Source: an uncultured Oscillospiraceae bacterium
GTDB taxonomy: Bacteria > Bacillota > Clostridia > Oscillospirales > Oscillospiraceae
Length of the DNA: 56,115 nt
NCBI GenBank assembly: GCA_944385705.1
Contig: CALWYF010000006.1
Location: 1-56,115, forward strand
Direction of reading: 5' to 3'
Position 1 is the first letter of the stretch, and each line of letters starts with the position of its first letter. Below are positions 43,393-52,472 of this stretch, piece by piece. Under the pieces are notes generated by a model that worked only from the letters and a program-made list of their open reading frames with translations, made no database searches and was not told where the DNA came from. The position numbers and the translations under genes are program-made.

Positions 43393-45375
43393 ATGCCTGT
43401 TATAAATATACTCTCCCCTCACGTGGCGGACATGATAGCCGCCGGCGAGGTTGTGGAGCGCCCGGCCTCGGTTATAAAGGAGCTGGTGGAAAATTCCATA
43501 GACGCCGGAGCCAAAAACGTCACCGTGGAGATTCAGGACGGGGGCGCCACACTTATAAGAGTTACCGATGACGGCTGCGGCATGGCCCCTGAGGATGCGG
43601 GGGTGGCCTTCCTGCGTCACGCCACCTCCAAGCTACATGATGAGAGAGGTCTGGAGGCCATCAGCACTATGGGCTTTCGTGGTGAGGCTCTGGCCGCCAT
43701 ATCCGCCGTTTCGGAGATAGAACTTACTACACGCCGCCGTGGAGATCGGGAGGGCACCCGTGTTACCCTCACCGCCGGGGACATTCAGGAAATGGGTCCC
43801 TGGGGCTGCCCGGAGGGCTGCACAATGAGGGTCTCCCGCCTTTTCTACAATACCCCCGCCCGGCTCAAATTCCTGAAATCCGACAGGAGCGAGGCCTCCG
43901 CCTGCATCCAGGCGGCCCTCCGCTGCGCCCTGGGTCATCCGGAGCTTTCCCTGCGTTTTATCCGGGACGGCAAAGAGGAATTCTTTTCTCCCGGTGACGG
44001 ACGCATGGAGTCCTGCCTCTATTCCCTGCTGGGCAGAGATGTGGTAAAGGACATGCTCAGGTGCGAAAGCTCCGGTGACGGCATGGCTGTCCGTGGATTT
44101 GTCAGTTCCCCTGCTGCCGGCAGAGGCAACCGCTCCGCCCAGTATTTCTATTGCAACGGCCGTTATATAAAGTCTGCCCTGCTGCAGTCTGCTGTGGAGC
44201 AGGCCTATAAAAACAGTCTGCTCACCGGGCGCTATCCTGCCTGTGTCCTCTATCTGGAACTGGGATACGGCAGTGTTGACGTAAACGTCCACCCCGCCAA
44301 AACGGAGGTGAAATTCTCCGCCGAGCGCCAGGTCTTTGACCTGGTCTACCATGCCGTACTCTCCGCCCTCAAGGGCGAGGAACGGGGAGCTCAGGTGGAG
44401 CTTTCCCCGGCGGTGAAGCAAATGGCCAAGCCCAAGTCGGATTTCTACAAAAGCATGAGTGCCAAGGATTTTCGGGAGGGTGGCTACAGTGTAAAATCCC
44501 CCGCCCCCCAGCCAAAGTCTCCTTCTGTTCCCGCCGGCTCAGTGACGCCGGCAGTGCCCGTCCAGAGCCTCGGCCTGCCCGGCACCGCGGTTTACCGGAA
44601 ACCTGCGGCAGAGGATACCTCCGTGCTGCGCGCTTACGACGAGCCCTATCAGACGCGCCTTGACATGGGTCCTTCGACGCCTTTCGGCACCGACAGTCAA
44701 ATTTCGACCCATCAAAGGGGCCAACATCTTGATAATACTAAGTTTTCCACACAGGCTGCACAAGATGATGTGGAAAACTCTGTTCAAAATGTTGAAACCT
44801 CCAGGGTGCCCGACCACAAGATAGTGGGCGAGGCGATGAAGACCTACATCATAGTTGAACTTGGTGACGGCCTGATTTTGATAGACAAGCACGCCGCCCA
44901 TGAGCGTATGATCTTTGATTCCCTCAAAGCTCAGGACAGGGAAATAATGGCCCAGGCCCTCATAAGCCCGGTGACCTTCCGCTTGAGTTCAGAAGAGGGG
45001 GAGCTGCTGGAAAAAAACGGCGAGCTTCTATGTTCCCTGGGGTTTGAGTTGGAACCCTTTGGGGAAAATGAATATATAGTGCGTGCCGTCCCTGCGGACA
45101 TGCTGCCGGAGGACACTCGTGGCGCTCTGGAGGAGATTATGGAAAAGCTCCGCCAGGGCAAGGCCCCCGACCCGGCTTCCGCCAGGGATGAGATACTTCA
45201 CACCGTCGCCTGCAAAGCCGCCATTAAGGCGGGCTGGGACACGGACAAGAAGGAGCTGGAAAAGCTGGTGGAGGCTGTGCTCTCAGGGAAAGTGAAATAT
45301 TGCCCTCACGGCAGACCCGTGTCCGTGACAGTGACCCGCCGGGAGCTGGACAAGCTCTTCAAGCGCATAGTGTGA
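43393..45375 (+). CDS. mutL: DNA mismatch repair protein MutL
   Basis: 660 residues. The GHKL ATPase motifs are KELVENSIDAGAKN, DDGCGM and GFRGEALAAISAVS. A variable linker (about 335-470) leads to a C-terminal endonuclease domain with DKHAAHERMIFD (family DQHAxxERxxYE, last Glu replaced by Asp), ACKAAIKAG, and CPHGRPV. It is therefore the nicking type found in bacteria without MutH. An AGGAGGG site precedes the ATG. It is followed by miaA and hfq, a widely conserved order. Confidence 0.97.
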   Translation: MPVINILSPHVADMIAAGEVVERPASVIKELVENSIDAGAKNVTVEIQDGGATLIRVTDDGCGMAPEDAGVAFLRHATSKLHDERGLEAISTMGFRGEALAAISAVSEIELTTRRRGDREGTRVTLTAGDIQEMGPWGCPEGCTMRVSRLFYNTPARLKFLKSDRSEASACIQAALRCALGHPELSLRFIRDGKEEFFSPGDGRMESCLYSLLGRDVVKDMLRCESSGDGMAVRGFVSSPAAGRGNRSAQYFYCNGRYIKSALLQSAVEQAYKNSLLTGRYPACVLYLELGYGSVDVNVHPAKTEVKFSAERQVFDLVYHAVLSALKGEERGAQVELSPAVKQMAKPKSDFYKSMSAKDFREGGYSVKSPAPQPKSPSVPAGSVTPAVPVQSLGLPGTAVYRKPAAEDTSVLRAYDEPYQTRLDMGPSTPFGTDSQISTHQRGQHLDNTKFSTQAAQDDVENSVQNVETSRVPDHKIVGEAMKTYIIVELGDGLILIDKHAAHERMIFDSLKAQDREIMAQALISPVTFRLSSEEGELLEKNGELLCSLGFELEPFGENEYIVRAVPADMLPEDTRGALEEIMEKLRQGKAPDPASARDEILHTVACKAAIKAGWDTDKKELEKLVEAVLSGKVKYCPHGRPVSVTVTRRELDKLFKRIV

Positions 45376-45381
45376 GCTGCC

Positions 45382-46326
45382 ATGGCAGATAAGATAATCG
45401 TTGTGGCAGGGCCTACCGCCTCCGGCAAGACGGCCCTGGGCATTGAGCTTGCCTTGCAGTACAACGGGGAGATAGTCTCCGCCGATTCCATGCAGGTCTA
45501 CCGGGGCATGGACATAGGCACCGCCAAGGCCACGGCGGAGGAGAGAGCCCAGGTCCCCCACCACATGCTGGACGTGGCGGAGCCCTGGGAGGACTACTCC
45601 GTGGCCCGCTATGTCTCCCAGGCGGAGGACTGCTGCCGGGACATTATCAGCCGGGGAAAGCTGCCTGTGATAGTAGGGGGCACCGGGCTGTATATAGATT
45701 CCCTAATCTCCGGCCGGGACTTTGCCGCCGTGGACTCTGACCTGGGGCTCCGGGAACGGCTGGGCCGGGAGTACGACGAGCTGGGCGGGGAGGAGCTCCA
45801 CCGCCGCCTGGCCTCCATAGACCCAGAGAGGGCCGCAAAGCTCCCGCCCTCGGACAAGCGCCGGATAGTCCGGGCCCTGGAGATATATGAGCTCACCGGC
45901 ATGACTATAACGGAGCACGATGAATACACCCGCTCCCTGCCTCCCCGCTTTGAGGCCGCCCCGGTACATCTGGGCTTTAAAGACCGCTCCCTGCTCTATG
46001 AGCGCATAGACCGGCGGGTGGACATTATGGTGGAGCAGGGCCTCTTCAAAGAGGTGGAGGGCCTGCTGGGCCGGGGCCTCTCCCCGGACTGCACCGCCAT
46101 GCAGGCCATAGGCTACAAGGAGGCGGCCCAGGCCATTCTGGGGGACATGATCCCTCAGGAGGCGGTGGCGCTTATAAAACTGCGCAGCCGCCGCTACGCC
46201 AAGCGCCAGCTCACCTGGTTTAAGCGGGATGCCTCAGCCCTGCATATAGACTGGGAGAAGGAGCCGGATTTTGAATATGCCCGTGCCCTTTCGACAAAGT
46301 TTTTCCATGACCGCGGTATATCATGA
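45382..46326 (+). CDS. miaA: tRNA dimethylallyltransferase
   Basis: 314 residues. The P-loop is VVAGPTASGKTAL. DSMQVYRGMDIGTAKAT, PHHMLDVAEPWEDYSVARYV and VGGTGLYIDSL are MiaA signatures. It adds the dimethylallyl group to A37, the substrate for MiaB. It starts 6 bp after mutL, with no strong ribosome-binding site, so it probably depends on coupling. Confidence 0.97.
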   Translation: MADKIIVVAGPTASGKTALGIELALQYNGEIVSADSMQVYRGMDIGTAKATAEERAQVPHHMLDVAEPWEDYSVARYVSQAEDCCRDIISRGKLPVIVGGTGLYIDSLISGRDFAAVDSDLGLRERLGREYDELGGEELHRRLASIDPERAAKLPPSDKRRIVRALEIYELTGMTITEHDEYTRSLPPRFEAAPVHLGFKDRSLLYERIDRRVDIMVEQGLFKEVEGLLGRGLSPDCTAMQAIGYKEAAQAILGDMIPQEAVALIKLRSRRYAKRQLTWFKRDASALHIDWEKEPDFEYARALSTKFFHDRGIS

Positions 46327-46406
46327 TGTAGTCTGAAGAGACACAAATACATCATGACAGGGCGGTCGGGGATATGGGCCGCTCTGAGAAAAAGGAGTTG
46401 GCTGAA

Positions 46407-46634
46407 ATGCAGAAAACGCAAAATCTCCAGGATAATTTCCTAAACCAGCTGAGGAAGGACCGCTCTACCGTCACCATGTTTCTGATGAACGGTTTCCAGC
46501 TCCACGGCATAGTCAAGGGCTTTGACGGCTTTACCGTGGTGCTGGACAGCGACGGCAAGCAGCAGCTTATCTATAAGCACGCCATTTCCACGGTGGTGCC
46601 CCCCAGGCCCCTGGACTTTGAAGGGGATACATAA
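46407..46634 (+). CDS. hfq: RNA chaperone Hfq
   Basis: 75 residues. The Sm1 motif is [33 protein letters not shown] and the Sm2 motif is [11 protein letters not shown]. The ATG at 46407 has AAAGGAG 9 bp upstream and gives the normal family N-terminus; an upstream in-frame ATG at 46374 would add 11 atypical residues. It forms hexameric rings that bind small RNAs and mRNAs. It is followed after 3 bp by an HlyD-like gene. Confidence 0.96.
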   Translation: MQKTQNLQDNFLNQLRKDRSTVTMFLMNGFQLHGIVKGFDGFTVVLDSDGKQQLIYKHAISTVVPPRPLDFEGDT

Positions 46635-46637
46635 GCC

Positions 46638-47507
46638 GTGGATTCCGCCCGATATTTCTCTCTTGCGGCGGCCCTGGTATTTCTGGCGGTCTGCGCCTAC
46701 ATCGGCGCCGCCCTTTACTCCAGGGTGGAACAGCCGGAGATAGAGACCGTCCGCCTCCTGCAGGTGCAGGAGAGCGCCCGGCTCCAGGGCATAGTTCTGC
46801 GCCGGGAGCAGAGCCTCAGCTTCAGCTGGGGCTCAAAGCTCCTGGCCCAGGATTCCCAAAGGCTTGCCGCCGGGGAGACCCTGGCGGTGGACATGCTGGG
46901 CCAGGAGCTCCTGTGCCCCTGCTCCGCCGTATTTTTCAGTCGGACCGACGGCTTTGAAGACCTGGGGCCCCAGGATATAGAGGCGGATGATGTCTCCGCC
47001 CTGGAAAAGCTTTTGAACAGGAAGGCCGGGGAAAACGCCGACGGCCGCCTAGTCACCGACACGGCCTGGTATTACTGGGCCCTCACTTCTTCCAAAGATG
47101 AACTTCTCGCCTCCGGCCAGTGCTCCATACAGTTTGAGGGCCTGGAGGAGAGCGTCCAGGCCCAGGTCCTCTCCCTGTCGGAAAGCAGCGGAGGCAAGCG
47201 GGCCATACTGCTGCGCCTGACTCAGGGGGGCAGCGAATACCTCAGCCTCAGGAAAACGGAAGCGGAGCTCCTGTTTTCCCGGCACAGCGGCCTTTACCTG
47301 CCGGAAGAGGCCCTTATGCAGGAGGCCGACGGCAGTGAATTTGTCTACATACTCTCCGCCGGTATTGCAGAGAAACAGCCTGTGGAGATAATATATAGAG
47401 GCAGCGGCTTTGCGCTGGCTGCCCCCGGTTCCACGCCCCAAAGCCTGCGGGAGGGGGACCGGGTGATAGTGGGAAAAGATATATACGAAGGAAAGGTTCT
47501 GACGTAG
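46638..47507 (+). CDS. HlyD-like membrane-anchored protein, function unknown
   Basis: 289 residues, GTG start 3 bp after hfq. One membrane anchor (residues about 7-27, YFSLAAALVFLAVCAYIGAAL) is followed by an external region. Its GIVLRRE and GETLAV segments and late beta segments (DGSEFVYILSAG, REGDRVIVGKDIYEGKVLT) resemble the barrel and lipoyl-like parts of HlyD/RND adaptor proteins, but no coiled-coil hairpin is visible. Proteins like this occur at the same place, before yggS and sepF, in other Clostridia as I recall. A role at the division envelope is a guess. Confidence 0.72.
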   Translation: MDSARYFSLAAALVFLAVCAYIGAALYSRVEQPEIETVRLLQVQESARLQGIVLRREQSLSFSWGSKLLAQDSQRLAAGETLAVDMLGQELLCPCSAVFFSRTDGFEDLGPQDIEADDVSALEKLLNRKAGENADGRLVTDTAWYYWALTSSKDELLASGQCSIQFEGLEESVQAQVLSLSESSGGKRAILLRLTQGGSEYLSLRKTEAELLFSRHSGLYLPEEALMQEADGSEFVYILSAGIAEKQPVEIIYRGSGFALAAPGSTPQSLREGDRVIVGKDIYEGKVLT

Positions 47508-48215
47508 TTGAGCATTGCTGAAAATCTCAGGCAGGTACAAGAAAAGATTGCCGCCGCCGCAGAGGCCTCCGGCCGAAGGCCGGAGGACATCATCCTGGTG
47601 GGGGCCACCAAGATGAACGACGCCGGGCGCATACAGGAGGCCATAGCCGCCGGGCTGCGCTATTGCGGGGAAAACCGGGTCCAGGAGCTGCTGGAAAAGC
47701 TGCCCCAGGGGGCCTATGAAGGGGCCGGGCTCCACTTTATCGGCCACCTGCAAAAGAACAAGGCCAAGCAGATAGTGGGTAAGGTCTCCCTTATCCAGAG
47801 CGTGGACAGCCAGGAACTTATGGCCCTTATAGACCGTCTTGCCCTGGAAAGGGGTATAGTCCAGGACATTCTCCTGGAGGTGAATGTGGCCGGGGAGGCC
47901 GCCAAATCCGGTTTTCGGCCTGAGGATGTGGCCGCCGCAATAGACGCCGCAGCCCAATATAAGGGGATTTTCGTCCGGGGTCTCATGGCTGTGCCCCCGA
48001 TTTGCAGCGACGGCAAAGAAAATATCCCATATTTTCTTCTTATGAAGCAGCTTTTTATTGACAATGGGGTGAAAAAATACGATAATGTATCTATGGGCCT
48101 TTTGTCCATGGGCATGAGCGGCGACTATGAGACCGCTATAGCCTGCGGCGCCAATATGGTGCGCGTGGGCTCCGCCATCTTTGGACAGCGCATCTACCCC
48201 GCCCGCCAAAACTAG
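47508..48215 (+). CDS. YggS/YlmE-family PLP homeostasis protein
   Basis: 235 residues; single-domain TIM-barrel PLP protein. The PLP lysine lies in ILVGATKMNDAGRI. GENRVQELLEK, HFIGHLQKNK, SVDSQELM and GLLSMGMSGDYETAI are family motifs. Known members keep PLP and amino-acid pools balanced. The TTG start directly follows the upstream stop. Position before sepF matches the Gram-positive ylm cluster, where this gene is ylmE. Confidence 0.93.
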   Translation: MSIAENLRQVQEKIAAAAEASGRRPEDIILVGATKMNDAGRIQEAIAAGLRYCGENRVQELLEKLPQGAYEGAGLHFIGHLQKNKAKQIVGKVSLIQSVDSQELMALIDRLALERGIVQDILLEVNVAGEAAKSGFRPEDVAAAIDAAAQYKGIFVRGLMAVPPICSDGKENIPYFLLMKQLFIDNGVKKYDNVSMGLLSMGMSGDYETAIACGANMVRVGSAIFGQRIYPARQN

Positions 48216-48236
48216 CACTTTCACTGGAGGAACGCC

Positions 48237-48812
48237 ATGGGTTTCATGGATGAATTGAAAAAGCTTACCCAGCCCTATGAGGATGACGACGACTTCTTCG
48301 AAGGGGCTGACCTGAGCTTCAAGCCCCAGCCAAAAGCCGAGGCTCAGCCTAAGACCGGCAACGCTCAGATGGTCTTTGAAAACTCCTTCGCCGACGATAC
48401 CCCGGCGCCGGAGAACCAGGGCCAGCAGAGCGGCAGCGAGTCTTCCGGCTCCGGCGGCCTCTTCGCCAATCTGGGCCTGAGGAAGAACTCCAAGCCCAAG
48501 ACCCCGGGCCGGGAACGGATGATGAACTTCGGTGGGAAGGACACTCAGGTCATTCTCTTCAGCCCCAAGAGCTTTGATGAGGCCGGAGAGCTGGTAAACT
48601 ATATGCACCGCAAGCTCACCGTGGTTATGACTCTGGAGGGAGTCCCCACGGATATGGCCCGGCGGCTGCTGGATTTCCTGTCCGGCATTGCCTATGCCCT
48701 TCAGGGTAAGATAACCCCGGTCTCCGCCAAGACCTATTTCATAACCCCCCAGAATGTGGACATTCTCGGCACCCAGGATCAGCAGCCCGAGAGCTCAGGA
48801 CACTATTTCTAA
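48237..48812 (+). CDS. sepF: Cell division protein SepF
   Basis: 191 residues. A short amphipathic N-terminal membrane anchor (MGFMDELKKLTQ) is followed by an acidic flexible linker (about 15-90). The SepF domain comes next (TQVILFSPKSFDEAGELVNYMHRKLTVVMTLEGV, ARRLLDFLSGIAYALQGKI, ITPQNVDI). SepF tethers FtsZ to the membrane and bundles it. A GGAGG site precedes the ATG. It is followed by divIVA. Confidence 0.95.
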   Translation: MGFMDELKKLTQPYEDDDDFFEGADLSFKPQPKAEAQPKTGNAQMVFENSFADDTPAPENQGQQSGSESSGSGGLFANLGLRKNSKPKTPGRERMMNFGGKDTQVILFSPKSFDEAGELVNYMHRKLTVVMTLEGVPTDMARRLLDFLSGIAYALQGKITPVSAKTYFITPQNVDILGTQDQQPESSGHYF

Positions 48813-48840
48813 GACATAACAACGAAAGGTGGATAAGCAA

Positions 48841-49482
48841 ATGATCACTGCACAGGATATTCGTGAGAAGACTTTTGAAAAGGCCCGCATCGGCGGCTAC
48901 GACATGGCCTCCGTGGACGACTTCCTGGAAGAGCTGGCCGACGACATCACCGCCTCCCAGAAGGAGAACGCCGTCCTCAAAAGCAAGATGAAGGTCCTGG
49001 TGGACAAGATAGAGGAGTACAGAGCCAACGAGGAGGCCCTGAACATGGCCGTCCTCTCCGCCCAGAAGCTGGCCGTACAGATAGAGAACGAGGCCCGCAC
49101 CCGGGCCGCCAACATGCTGGCCGACGCCGAGAAGCAGGTAAAGGCTACCGTGGGCTCCATCGAGGAGCGGGCCCAGGCCGAGGAGAAGCGCCTGGAGGAG
49201 GCCAAGGCCGCCACCGCCAAGTTCCTGGAGACCGTGCGCAATATGTGCTCCACCCAGATCACCAATATCGAGGCCATCACCTCCGGTGTGGCCCCCAAAC
49301 AGGCCCCTCAGCAGCAGGCGGAAGCCGGCAAGGTTGACGAGGCCGTGCGGAGCATTGAAAATTCCGCCTCACGAATACAGGCCGACCCCTCCATACAGAT
49401 AGACATTTCCCCCGCAAGAGAGGCGCCTGAAGCCCAGGGCCGTGCCCGCAAGTTTGAGAGCACTCAGCCCTTTTCCCTCTGA
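48841..49482 (+). CDS. divIVA: DivIVA-domain protein
   Basis: 213 residues. The N-terminal membrane-binding DivIVA domain is MITAQDIREKTFEKARIGGYDMASVDDFLEELADDI. A long coiled coil of charged heptads follows (about 35-150) and then a disordered tail. It marks curved membrane at poles and septa. The ATG at 48841 is used because AAAGGTGG lies 8 bp upstream; a GTG at 48829 would place the start inside that site. The position after sepF and before ileS is the conserved ylm/div order. Confidence 0.94.
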   Translation: MITAQDIREKTFEKARIGGYDMASVDDFLEELADDITASQKENAVLKSKMKVLVDKIEEYRANEEALNMAVLSAQKLAVQIENEARTRAANMLADAEKQVKATVGSIEERAQAEEKRLEEAKAATAKFLETVRNMCSTQITNIEAITSGVAPKQAPQQQAEAGKVDEAVRSIENSASRIQADPSIQIDISPAREAPEAQGRARKFESTQPFSL

Positions 49483-49586
49483 TTAGACCTGGTCTTCGGG
49501 GCGGGCGCCGCGGCGCGCGCCCCATTATATTTGAAAGGGTCTGAGGACCCACCCTAACTTATACAGATAAACAGGAGAAAAGAAAC

Positions 49587-52388
49587 ATGCCACAGGATTA
49601 CAACGCCAGTTTGAATTTGCCGAAAACCGATTTCCCCATGCGCGCCGGCCTGCCCGCCCGGGAGCCGGAGATGCTCAGGCGCTGGCAGGAAATGGACCTT
49701 TACAATGAACTGCTGAAAAAGAACGAGGGCAAGCCCCGCTTCAACCTCCATGACGGCCCCCCCTTCTCCAACGGCAACATCCACATGGGCACCGCCATGA
49801 ACAAGTCCATCAAGGACTTCATCACCCGCTCCAAGGCCATGCGGGGCTACTACACCCCCTACATCCCCGGCTGGGACAACCACGGCATGCCCATAGAGTC
49901 CGCCATCATCAAGGAGCAGAAGCTCAACCACAAGGCCATGAGCGTGGCGGATTTCCGCTCCGCCTGCCAGGCCTACGCGGAAAAGTACGTGGGCTTGCAG
50001 ATGGAGAGCTTCAAACGCCTGGGCGTTGTGGGCGACTGGGAGCACCCCTACCTCACCATGAACAAGGAGTTCGAGGCCGACGAGGTGCGCATCTTCGGCA
50101 TGATGTATAAAAAGGGCCATATATACAAGGGCCTCAAGCCCGTGTACTGGTGCGCCAAGGATGAGACCGCCCTGGCCGAGGCCGAGATCGAATACCAGGA
50201 CGACCCCTGCACCACCGTCTATGTGAAGTTCCCCATGAAGGACGACCAGGACAAGCTGAGCCACCTGGACCTGAGCAAGCTCTACTTCCTCATCTGGACC
50301 ACCACCATCTGGACCCTCCCCGGCAACCTGGCCATCGCCCTGCATCCCGACGAGTCCTACGCCGTGGTGAAGGCTCCCAACGGGGAGATGTACATCATGG
50401 CCGAGGCCCTCACCGAGAAGGTCATGAAGATCGGCGGCTTCGACAGCTATGAAATTGTGGAGAGCCACCCCGGCTCCTTCTATGAGAACATGCTGGCCCA
50501 GCACCCCTTCCTGGACAAGACCTCCCGCCTGCTGCTGGCCGACTACGTCACCATGGACTCCGGTACCGGCTGCGTCCACACCGCCCCCGGCTTCGGCGCC
50601 GACGACTATCTCACCTGCATGCGCTACGGCATGGAGATGGTGGTCCCCGTGGACGACCAGGGCCGCCACACCGACTACGCCGGCAAGTACGCCGGTATGA
50701 CTACCGAGGAATCCAACCCCGTCATCCTCAAGGACATGAAAGAGAGCGGCATGCTCTTTGCCTCTGAGGACATTATCCACAGCTATCCCCACTGCTGGCG
50801 CTGCAAGAGCCCCATTATCTTCAGAGCCACTCCCCAGTGGTTCTGCTCCGTGGACTCCTTCAAGGACGAGGCCATCCAGGCCTGTGAGAACGTGCGCTGG
50901 CTCCCCGCCTGGGGCAAGGACAGAATGGCCGCCATGATCCGGGAGCGTTCCGACTGGTGCATCTCCCGTCAGCGCCGCTGGGGCCTGCCCATCCCCGTGT
51001 TCTACTGCCAGGACTGCAAAAAGCCCGTGTGCACCGACGAGAGCATCGAATCCGTAGCCTCCATCTTCGAGGAGAAGGGCAGCAACGCCTGGTTCGAAAT
51101 GGATGCGGCTGAGCTTCTGCCCCAGGGCTTCAAGTGCCCCCACTGCGGCGGCACCCACTTCTTCAAGGAGACCGACACCCTGGACGGCTGGTTCGACTCC
51201 GGCTCCACCCACTATGCCGCCATGCTCCGGGACCAGGGCTTCTGGCCCGCCGACATGTACATGGAGGGCGGCGACCAGTACAGAGGCTGGTTCCAGTCCT
51301 CCCTGCTGGTGGCCGTAGGCGCCCTGGGCAAGGGCGCGCCCTACCGGGAGTGCCTCACCCACGGCTGGACCGTGGACGGGGAAGGCCGGGCCATGCACAA
51401 GTCCCTGGGCAACGGCATAGACCCCAACGATATGATAAAGGAATTCGGCGCCGACATCGTCCGCCTCTGGGCCGGCTCCGCCGACTACCATGTGGACGTG
51501 CGCTGCTCCCGGGATATCTTCAAGCACCTGAGCCAGAACTACCTGAAGTTCCGCAACACCGCCCGCTACTGCCTGGGCAACCTCAACGGCTTTGACGCCG
51601 ACAACTTGGTTGCGCCTCAGGACATGCTCCCTCTGGACCGTTGGGTCATCACCAAGCTCAATGAGCTCATTGAAAAGGTGGAGGAAGCCTACAAGGATTA
51701 CGAATTCCACGTGGTGTCCCACGCCATCAACGACTTCTGCGTGGTGGAGCTGAGCAGCTTCTACCTGGATATAATCAAGGACCGCCTCTACTGTGAGGAG
51801 CCCAATGGTCTGAAGCGCCGCAGCGCCCAGACCGCCCTGTACCTGATTCTGGACAGCCTGACCAAGATGTTCGCCCCCATTCTGGCCTTCACCTGCGACG
51901 AGATCTGGCAGGCTATGCCCCACCGTCAGGGAGACGACGAGCGCAACGTGGTGTTCAACACCATGAACAAGCCCTTTACCGACTATGCCCTCCCCGCCGA
52001 TGAGCTTCAGAAGTGGGACACCCTCATCTCCGTCAGGGACGATGTGAATGGCGTGCTGGAGGCCGCCCGTGGCGCAAAGCGCATCGGCAAGCCTTTGGAG
52101 GCCGCCGTCACCCTCAGCGTCAAGGACCAGGCCGCCAAGGAGGCCCTGGACTCCATCTCCGACATGAATCTCTCTGAGCTCTTCATCGTCTCCGCCTGCC
52201 TCATTGAAGAGGACGCTCAGGAAGACAGCCAGGCTGTCACCGGTGAGGGCACCAAGAATCCCGGTCTGCGCATTTCCGTAAAAGAGGCCCCCGGCACCAA
52301 GTGCCCCCGCTGCTGGATGCACTCCACCCATGCTCAGCCCGAGACCGGCCTATGCCCCCGCTGCGCTCAGGTCCTCTCCCGGCTCTGA
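49587..52388 (+). CDS. ileS: Isoleucyl-tRNA synthetase
   Basis: 933 residues. HIGH-type motif PPFSNGNIHMGTAMNK; editing domain (about 190-400) with GTGCVHTAPGFG; WFDSGSTHYA; KMSKS-type motif as RAMHKSLGNGIDP, where Met-Ser is replaced by Met-His; anticodon-binding domain; and a C-terminal zinc finger with CPRCW and CPRC. An AGGAGA site precedes the ATG. The 104-bp gap upstream has a GC-rich dyad (about 49498-49523) but no recognisable T-box. The gene probably belongs to the divIVA transcript. Confidence 0.96.
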   Translation: MPQDYNASLNLPKTDFPMRAGLPAREPEMLRRWQEMDLYNELLKKNEGKPRFNLHDGPPFSNGNIHMGTAMNKSIKDFITRSKAMRGYYTPYIPGWDNHGMPIESAIIKEQKLNHKAMSVADFRSACQAYAEKYVGLQMESFKRLGVVGDWEHPYLTMNKEFEADEVRIFGMMYKKGHIYKGLKPVYWCAKDETALAEAEIEYQDDPCTTVYVKFPMKDDQDKLSHLDLSKLYFLIWTTTIWTLPGNLAIALHPDESYAVVKAPNGEMYIMAEALTEKVMKIGGFDSYEIVESHPGSFYENMLAQHPFLDKTSRLLLADYVTMDSGTGCVHTAPGFGADDYLTCMRYGMEMVVPVDDQGRHTDYAGKYAGMTTEESNPVILKDMKESGMLFASEDIIHSYPHCWRCKSPIIFRATPQWFCSVDSFKDEAIQACENVRWLPAWGKDRMAAMIRERSDWCISRQRRWGLPIPVFYCQDCKKPVCTDESIESVASIFEEKGSNAWFEMDAAELLPQGFKCPHCGGTHFFKETDTLDGWFDSGSTHYAAMLRDQGFWPADMYMEGGDQYRGWFQSSLLVAVGALGKGAPYRECLTHGWTVDGEGRAMHKSLGNGIDPNDMIKEFGADIVRLWAGSADYHVDVRCSRDIFKHLSQNYLKFRNTARYCLGNLNGFDADNLVAPQDMLPLDRWVITKLNELIEKVEEAYKDYEFHVVSHAINDFCVVELSSFYLDIIKDRLYCEEPNGLKRRSAQTALYLILDSLTKMFAPILAFTCDEIWQAMPHRQGDDERNVVFNTMNKPFTDYALPADELQKWDTLISVRDDVNGVLEAARGAKRIGKPLEAAVTLSVKDQAAKEALDSISDMNLSELFIVSACLIEEDAQEDSQAVTGEGTKNPGLRISVKEAPGTKCPRCWMHSTHAQPETGLCPRCAQVLSRL

Positions 52389-52472
52389 GCCTACGCCAGG
52401 AAAAGGCGCCGCCTCTCCTTGGCGGCAGCAAAATACCGGCGGTCCCCGCCGGCAGATAGATAGGAGAAACTT

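Noticed and set aside
49483-49586. T-box riboswitch before ileS
   Set aside because: The gap is too short, and the conserved T-box core sequence and the antiterminator are not seen.
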